Below, in pieces: positions 4,903-9,811 of a DNA stretch of 9,811 nt. The notes beneath the pieces are model-generated. The model made no database searches. It saw nothing but the letters and a program-made list of their open reading frames with translations, and was not told where the DNA came from. This DNA comes from Planctomycetota bacterium (GTDB taxonomy: Bacteria; Planctomycetota; Planctomycetia; Planctomycetales; Planctomycetaceae): assembly GCA_029977045.1 (NCBI GenBank), contig JAPOLP010000155.1:1-9811 (forward strand), written 5' to 3'. The number at the start of each line of letters is the position of its first letter. Position 1 is the stretch's first letter. A program made the position numbers and the translations under genes.

Positions 4903-7213
4903 CCCCCGACAACTGAAGCCGAGCGAACTGGTCCGGCTGCTGAACTCAACGCCGCTGGGTGAAGTGACCAGTGAGCGGCAGCTCTATCGTGATCGCCAGC
5001 GGGCCGGGTTCAGGATTGGCGACGGGAACCGCGTCGATCTCGTCCGCTACACAGCGTGGCTGGCCTGGGAGCGCCACAACCCGAAGCCCGCGCAGACCCC
5101 CGAGTCGTATGAGCAGCACAAAGATCGTGCCGCCCGTCGCAGCGCGGAACTCTCGGCCGCCGGACGTGATATCGGTGACCTGCCGGCAATCACCGATCCC
5201 GCGCGACGATCAAAGGCAGCGACTAACTTTCAGTTGTTCTGCGAGTCGTACTTCCCACAGTCGTTCCACCTCGCCTGGTCCGAGGATCACTTGAAGGTGT
5301 TGCGGAAGATCGAGCAAGCGGTGCTGCAGGGTGGCCTGTTTGCGATGGCGATGCCACGCGGCAGCGGGAAGACGACGATTTGTGAGTGCGCCTGCATCTG
5401 GGCGGTGCTGAACGGCCACCGGGAGTTCGTCTGCCTGATCGGCTCCGATGAAGGGCATGCGATGGACATGCTCGAATCGATCAAGACCGAACTCGACGCC
5501 AATGAGCTGCTGCTGGCCGACTATCCTGAAGTCTGTCATCCGATTCAGTCGCTCGATGGGATCGCTAATCGCTGCAACGGCCAGCTTTACCACGGAGAAC
5601 GAACCCACATTGGCTGGACGGCGAAGTACATCGTTCTGCCGACGCTGCAGCCGAATGGCTGGTCAGAGGATGAAGCATTTGATGCATTGATCCGTGAGGA
5701 TGGTCGGGCATTGGCGAGCGGCGCGATCATCAAGGTCGCCGGCATTACCGGCCGCATCCGGGGGATGAAGTTCAAGCGGCCGGATGGCAAGTCGGTTCGT
5801 CCGAGTCTCGTGGTGCTCGACGACCCGCAAACCGACGAGTCCGCTCGATCCGTGTCGCAATGCCAGCAGCGTGAGAGCATCCTCGCTGGTGCCGTCCTCG
5901 GTCTGGCGGGTCCGGGTCACAAGATCTCCGGGATCATGCCCTGCACGGTCATCCGTCCGGGAGACATGGCTGACCGGATTCTCAATCGGGACCACCACCC
6001 GTCGTGGCAGGGCGAACGCACAAAGATGGTTTATGCGTTCCCCAGCGACACAAAGCTGTGGGATCGGTATGCCGAACTCCGTGCAGAAGGTCTGCGAAAC
6101 GAAGATGGAGGAGCGGCGGCGACGGAGTTCTACGCGCAGCATCAGGAGCAGATGGATGCCGGGGCGAAGATCGCCTGGCCGGAGCGGTTCAACCATGATG
6201 AGTTGTCCGCGATTCAGCATGCGATGAACCTCAAGTTCCAGGATGAAGCTGCGTTCTGGGCCGAATACCAGAACGAGCCACTGCCGGAAGTCGAGGTCGA
6301 TGAGAATGAGCTAACGGCAGACCAGATCGCCGCCAAGCTCAACGGGCTGCCGAAGGGACGGGTTCCACTTGGCTGCCAGCACCTGACGATGTTCATCGAC
6401 GTCCAGCAGAAGCTGCTGTTCTACGTGGTCTGCGCCTGGGGCGAGGAGTTCAGCGGAGCCGTTCTGGAATACGGAGCCTGGCCCGATCCCCAGCGGGCCT
6501 ACTTCTCACTCCGCGATGTGACAAAGACGCTGTCGACGGTCGTGGATGGCACCGGACTCGAAGGAGCCATCTATGCCGGCCTGCAGGCGCTAACCGAAAG
6601 GCAACTATCACGTGAATGGCAGCGCGAGGATGGAGCCTCGCTCCGAATCGAACGCTGCCTGGTCGATGCCAACTGGGGTACGTCGACTGACGTGGTCTAC
6701 CAGTTCTGCCGGCAGTCGCCGCATGCGGCGCTGCTGCTCCCGAGCCATGGGCGGTTTGTGGGGGCGTCGAGTCTCCCATTCTCGGACTACAAGCGCCGGC
6801 CAGGTGACCGCGTCGGACTCAACTGGCGTATTCCCGGCGTCATGGGTAAGCGAGCGGTCCGCCATGCCCTGTTTGACACGAACTTCTGGAAGTCCTTCGT
6901 GTTCGCCAGGTTGGCGGTGGCCATCGCTGACAAAGGCTCTCTCACCCTATTTGGCCAGAAACCCGAACCGCACCGCCTGTTTGCCGAGCATCTCGTCGCC
7001 GAATACCGAGTCCGGACCGAAGGTCGCGGGCGCACGGTCGATGAATGGAAACCTCGACCCAACCAGCCCGACAACCATTGGCTGGACTGCCTGGTCGGCT
7101 GCGCCGTCGGAGCATCGATGCTGGGTGCGAGTTTGCTTGGCGAGGGGATCGTCGCCCCGAAAACAACAAAACGCCTGAAACTCTCGGACCTGCGGGCACG
7201 CAACAGAGCCTGA
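4892..7213 (+). CDS. Phage terminase large subunit (GpA-like ATPase/nuclease)
   Basis: About 773 aa. GTG at 4892 is preferred because GGGGGAC precedes it; GTG at 4877 (778 aa) is possible but lacks a ribosome site. The gene overlaps the upstream stop by 11 bp. The N-terminal part (to about residue 60) carries a small-terminase-like segment. The ATPase domain has Walker A at 154-162 (MPRGSGKTT) and Walker B at about 307-312 (VVLDDP), with the coupling region ITGRIRG before it. The C-terminal RNase H-like nuclease has candidate metal-binding acids Asp503 (MFIDVQ), Asp592 (VDANWG) and Asp732 (HWLDCLVGC). The protein cuts concatemeric DNA and pumps it through the portal into the head. Length and motif layout fit the lambda GpA family. 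All key motifs are intact, so the packaging motor looks functional. Confidence 0.93.
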   Translation: MAIDPRQLKPSELVRLLNSTPLGEVTSERQLYRDRQRAGFRIGDGNRVDLVRYTAWLAWERHNPKPAQTPESYEQHKDRAARRSAELSAAGRDIGDLPAITDPARRSKAATNFQLFCESYFPQSFHLAWSEDHLKVLRKIEQAVLQGGLFAMAMPRGSGKTTICECACIWAVLNGHREFVCLIGSDEGHAMDMLESIKTELDANELLLADYPEVCHPIQSLDGIANRCNGQLYHGERTHIGWTAKYIVLPTLQPNGWSEDEAFDALIREDGRALASGAIIKVAGITGRIRGMKFKRPDGKSVRPSLVVLDDPQTDESARSVSQCQQRESILAGAVLGLAGPGHKISGIMPCTVIRPGDMADRILNRDHHPSWQGERTKMVYAFPSDTKLWDRYAELRAEGLRNEDGGAAATEFYAQHQEQMDAGAKIAWPERFNHDELSAIQHAMNLKFQDEAAFWAEYQNEPLPEVEVDENELTADQIAAKLNGLPKGRVPLGCQHLTMFIDVQQKLLFYVVCAWGEEFSGAVLEYGAWPDPQRAYFSLRDVTKTLSTVVDGTGLEGAIYAGLQALTERQLSREWQREDGASLRIERCLVDANWGTSTDVVYQFCRQSPHAALLLPSHGRFVGASSLPFSDYKRRPGDRVGLNWRIPGVMGKRAVRHALFDTNFWKSFVFARLAVAIADKGSLTLFGQKPEPHRLFAEHLVAEYRVRTEGRGRTVDEWKPRPNQPDNHWLDCLVGCAVGASMLGASLLGEGIVAPKTTKRLKLSDLRARNRA

Positions 7214-7240
7214 AAAGCCCAGCGCGACACAATCTTGCCA

Positions 7241-7283
7241 GAAACTTTCGTACGAATTTCCGCCGCCAACGTATAAATACTAT
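7241..7283 (+). promoter_or_regulatory. Candidate control region: palindrome plus AT-rich -10-like stretch
   Basis: The gap after the terminase holds a perfect 10-bp palindrome TTCGTACGAA (7247-7256), flanked by GAAA and TTTC that also pair if two bases bulge. It is followed by an AT-rich run, TATAAATACTAT (7272-7283), which contains -10-like hexamers. This is unusual in GC-rich DNA. No convincing -35 box lies at 16-18 bp, so a promoter, perhaps activator-dependent, is only a possibility. It could instead be a processing site. Confidence 0.3.
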
Positions 7284-7303
7284 AGAGGGGGACAGTTTCT
7301 CCG

Positions 7304-7504
7304 ATGCCGGAACAACCGCTTGATGACGCCATTCGCGAAAATGCTCAGGGGCCTGCCGAGGCCCGTGGCGACTCCTCCAGCGTGAAGCAGCATTCGCTCA
7401 AAGATCAGATCGAAGCGGACCGCTTTCTCGCCTCCAAGCAGGCGGTGAAATCGAAGCAACGCGGCATTCGCTTCACCAAGATCAGCCCCCCGGGCGCTTC
7501 TTGA
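7304..7504 (+). CDS. Small head protein in the lambda gpW position
   Basis: A 66-aa protein; ATG at 7304 with GAGGGGGA (7285-7292) at a slightly long spacing. It lies between terminase and portal, where lambda carries the 68-aa head-completion protein gpW. The N-terminal third is polar and probably flexible (rich in Glu, Gln, Ala and Ser). The C-terminal part, SLKDQIEADRFLASKQAVKS, is a predicted helix followed by a basic strand RGIRFTKISPPG. The similarity to gpW is one of size and position only. It may join head and tail, or be an unrelated planctomycete-phage protein. Confidence 0.65.
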   Translation: MPEQPLDDAIRENAQGPAEARGDSSSVKQHSLKDQIEADRFLASKQAVKSKQRGIRFTKISPPGAS

Positions 7505-7569
7505 TTCTCTCTCAGCGGTCGTAGCCATGCTGGCTCCCGCACGATCCTTCTGTTTGAGGACCATCCTTC

Positions 7570-9033
7570 TTGCTTCGTTGGCTGCGCCAGTTTCTGCCTG
7601 CTCGACGTACTGAACCATCGCAAACAGTGTTTCAGACACTGCGGCTGATCAAGGCGAAATATGATGCGGCGGCAACAACCGACGAAAACCGACGGCATTG
7701 GCGTAACGCGGATGACCTCTCCGCCAACGCCGCCAACAACGCGGAAGTGCGCCGGTTGCTGCGCATCCGCAGCCGATACGAAGTGGCCAACAACAGTTAC
7801 GCCAAGGGGCTGGTGCTGACACTGGCACACGACACGGTGGGGACCGGTCCCCGGCTGCAGATGCTGACGCCCGACAACAATGTCAATCGGCGCCTTGAAC
7901 AGGAGTTTTCTCAGTGGTGCCGCAACGTCCGTCTGGCAGAAAAACTGCGCACGATGCGCATGGCGCGCGCAGCCGATGGCGAAGCCTTCGCTCTGCTGAC
8001 AGACAACCAAGCCCTGCCATCGGCGATCAAGCTGGATGTGCAGCTCATCGAATGTGATCAGATCACTACGCCGGATCTCTCTCTGAAAGCCCTGCGGGCA
8101 ATCGACGGCATCCGGTTCGACGGTGATGGCAACCCGGTTGAGTTTCACATTCTGCGTGACCATCCCGGCGATCCCCAAGCGGGGATTGGCTTCAAGTATG
8201 ACCGCGTTCCAGCCCGCAACGTGATTCACTATTACCGGGCGGACCGGCCGGGACAGGCGCGCGGCATTCCTGACATCACTCCGGCGCTCCCGCTGTTCGC
8301 GCATCTGCGGCGATACACACTGGCGGTGATCACCGCTGCCGAAATCGCCGCTCTTCCCGGAGGCGTGCTCTATACCGACGCCCCTGCGAATGGTGAAGCC
8401 GAGTCGGTCGAGCCGATGGACCTCATCGAGCTTGAGCGGGGCATGCTGATGACCATGCCGGGCGGTTGGAAGGTGAGCCAGATCCAGGCTCAATTTCCGA
8501 CGACCACGTATGGAGAGTTCAAACGAGAAATCCTGGGAGAAATCGGACGCTGTCTGCTCGTTCCTGTCAACGTCCTGACCGGGGATTCCAGTCGGCACAA
8601 CTATGCGTCGGGCCGACTCGATCACCAGACGTACTTCAAGTCGATCCGCGTCGAACAATCGCATCTTGAAGCGATCGTGATGGATCGCGTCCTGGAAGCG
8701 TGGTTGGCGGAAGCCGCGATGGTGCCGGGCCTGCTGCCGAAATCAGTTCGGCCCTCTCGGACGCAGCGAACGTGGATGTGGGATGGGACCTCCCACGTCG
8801 ATCCGCTCAAGGAAGCAAACGCTCAGGCCGTCCGTCTGGCGTCATTCACCACCACGCTGGCTGATGAATACGCCCGGATGGGACTCGACTGGGAAACGCA
8901 GATTCGTCAGCGGGCCAAAGAACTGGCGTTGCTGAATGAACTGGGACTGACACCTGAATCGACTGTCATTGATGAAGAGGAGCCGGATGCCGAAAACCAA
9001 CCCCAAAACCGCGACACCGTCGCGGCTACCTGA
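7570..9033 (+). CDS. Phage portal protein (lambda gpB family)
   Basis: 487 aa with a TTG start at 7570 and TGAGGA nine bases upstream. An in-frame TGA at 7555 rules out an earlier start, and no good ATG follows within the N-terminus. The family's segments are clear: an N-terminal region with R..WRNADDLSANAANNAEVR, then GTGPRLQML (about residue 92), ADGEAFALL (about 135), QLIECDQI (about 157), HYYRADRPGQARGIPDITPAL (about 217-237), an Ala-rich helix AVITAAEIAALPGG, and SSRHNYASGRLDHQTYFKSI (about 338-357). The C-terminal end is acidic (DEEEPDAENQPQN). Twelve subunits form the ring through which DNA enters and leaves the head and to which tail and terminase bind. The next gene starts inside its last 47 bp. 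Slightly shorter than lambda gpB (533 aa). Confidence 0.93.
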   Translation: MLRWLRQFLPARRTEPSQTVFQTLRLIKAKYDAAATTDENRRHWRNADDLSANAANNAEVRRLLRIRSRYEVANNSYAKGLVLTLAHDTVGTGPRLQMLTPDNNVNRRLEQEFSQWCRNVRLAEKLRTMRMARAADGEAFALLTDNQALPSAIKLDVQLIECDQITTPDLSLKALRAIDGIRFDGDGNPVEFHILRDHPGDPQAGIGFKYDRVPARNVIHYYRADRPGQARGIPDITPALPLFAHLRRYTLAVITAAEIAALPGGVLYTDAPANGEAESVEPMDLIELERGMLMTMPGGWKVSQIQAQFPTTTYGEFKREILGEIGRCLLVPVNVLTGDSSRHNYASGRLDHQTYFKSIRVEQSHLEAIVMDRVLEAWLAEAAMVPGLLPKSVRPSRTQRTWMWDGTSHVDPLKEANAQAVRLASFTTTLADEYARMGLDWETQIRQRAKELALLNELGLTPESTVIDEEEPDAENQPQNRDTVAAT

Positions 9034-9811
9034 GCCCCTGCGGGTTCCCGTGAATCTGCGGATCATTGAAGCCGAAGGGCCGACCGATTTCCGGTTTCTC
9101 GAAGCTGCTGCTGATGAGAACGCTGGTGACAACACTGAGAAGGAGCTGCGGCGGTTCTCGATGACCGCCTACACCGGCGGGAAATTGCTGCTGGCCGGGT
9201 TCGCCTTCCCGGTCATCGTCGATCTCTCCGGACTGAAAGTCTCCGCGAAGAGCCGACCGATCCTGCGGGACCATGATGCCTCCCGCATCGTCGGCCACAC
9301 CGAGACGCTGGAGGTCAATGCCGGCTCGATCAAGCTGGCCGGCGTCATCTCAGGCGCGAACGATCACGCCCGCGAGGTGACGGCTTCCGGGGACAACGGG
9401 TTCCCCTGGCAGTCATCTATCGGTGCGATTGCGCAGCGGATCGTGTTCGTCGACCAGGGCGAATCGGTCGAAGTCAACGGTCGAAAGTTCAGCGGACCGG
9501 TCTACGTCGCCCGGCAGTCCACTCTCCGGGAAGTCAGCTTTGTTGCGCTGGGGGCTGACGATCAGACGATCGCCCAACTCATCGCTCGTCATTCACCACC
9601 ATCCTCTTCACAGATTGAGGCACAACCTATGGAATTTGAAGCGTGGGTCGAGGCACAAGGATTTGATCCGAACGCCCTCACTGATCAGCAGTCACAGTCG
9701 CTGCGGGCCATGTGGACCGAAAACACAAACGTGACTGATGACGATGCTGCGTCCGATCCAACATCGAGGACGACGGACTCTGCCTCGGTGACCGCCACGG
9801 CCACCAGCACG
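8987..9811 (+). CDS. Prohead protease, possibly with a scaffold or capsid C-terminal extension (3' end outside window)
   Basis: ATG at 8987, preceded by GAGGAG, overlaps the portal gene by 47 bp. The frame stays open to the right edge (275 codons), so the full length is unknown. Residues 55-195 match a prohead protease: FSMTAYTGG, catalytic-looking His96 in LRDHD, GHTETLEV, Ser143/Ser144 in WQSSIGAIA, then REVSFVALGADDQ. Such proteases cleave the scaffold and capsid and then self-digest during head maturation. After residue 200 the protein turns to a Ser/Thr/Asp/Gln-rich extension, and a second, acidic segment MEFEAWVEAQGFDPNALTDQ begins at an in-frame ATG with its own GAGG site. It may be a scaffold as in lambda C/Nu3, or the beginning of a fused major capsid protein. 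The gene lies last in the packaging block seen here. Confidence 0.85.
   Translation, partial: MPKTNPKTATPSRLPEPLRVPVNLRIIEAEGPTDFRFLEAAADENAGDNTEKELRRFSMTAYTGGKLLLAGFAFPVIVDLSGLKVSAKSRPILRDHDASRIVGHTETLEVNAGSIKLAGVISGANDHAREVTASGDNGFPWQSSIGAIAQRIVFVDQGESVEVNGRKFSGPVYVARQSTLREVSFVALGADDQTIAQLIARHSPPSSSQIEAQPMEFEAWVEAQGFDPNALTDQQSQSLRAMWTENTNVTDDDAASDPTSRTTDSASVTATATST

Noticed and set aside
7527..7613. 28-codon frame MLAPARSFCLRTILLASLAAPVSACSTY that looks like a lipoprotein signal peptide (Rz1- or lysis-like)
   Set aside because: No ribosome site, it overlaps the portal gene's ribosome site and N-terminus, and there is no lysis gene nearby. Probably chance.
7405..8664. 419-codon open frame on the minus strand
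   Set aside because: It lies antisense to the portal gene, is rich in His/Arg/Gln as expected for a shadow of GC-rich coding DNA, and matches no domain I know.

Overview
The window reads as part of a prophage (or prophage-derived island) in a GC-rich bacterium. It carries a heavy-metal resistance cassette between a phage-type DNA methyltransferase and a tailed-phage packaging and head module. The protein style suggests Planctomycetota: a CopZ-N/MerT/HMA fusion, a HARE-HTH protein with a Lys/Pro/Ala linker, and a lambda-like terminase, portal and protease set. That host call is recall-based inference, not something the sequence proves. No tRNA, rRNA, CRISPR array, IS element or integrase was found.

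Layout. (1) 1-638, +: the 3' part of a DNA N4/N6 adenine/cytosine methyltransferase, open at the left edge. (2) 610-2984: the metal cassette. A MerR-family sensor gene (minus) faces a metal transporter gene (plus) across a well-formed MerR-type promoter with a 20-bp spacer and a 24-bp dyad. The transporter fuses a CopZ-type Cys-rich N-terminal domain, a MerT-like membrane domain and two MerP-like HMA domains. A small membrane-anchored protein with two Cys-rich repeats follows, with its GTG start overlapping the transporter stop. (3) 2985-3105: a convergent intergenic region with a strong hairpin. (4) 3106-4562, minus: four small genes that look like one operon: a 71-aa protein, a 73-aa protein, a HARE-HTH protein and a zinc-ribbon protein. 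Two of them share a 10-bp leader. (5) 4563-4689: divergent control region with an 11-bp tandem repeat. (6) 4690-9811, plus: the packaging and head operon, in the order small terminase-like protein, large terminase, gpW-sized protein, portal, and prohead protease, open at the right edge. This order matches lambda Nu1-A-W-B-C.

How it works together. The plus-strand block supplies DNA packaging (terminase), the portal ring and head maturation. The minus block probably holds regulatory or accessory phage proteins. The metal cassette has its own inducible promoter and appears to be cargo ('moron') rather than part of the phage programme. It encodes sensing, uptake and chaperoning but no MerA reductase or exporter inside the window. 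The metal (Hg, Pb or another soft metal) cannot be settled from sequence.

Most notable points: the multi-domain metal transporter fusion, its small repeat-protein partner, a small-terminase-like module repeated at the N-terminus of the large terminase, and an in-frame internal start in the prohead protease gene resembling lambda C/Nu3.
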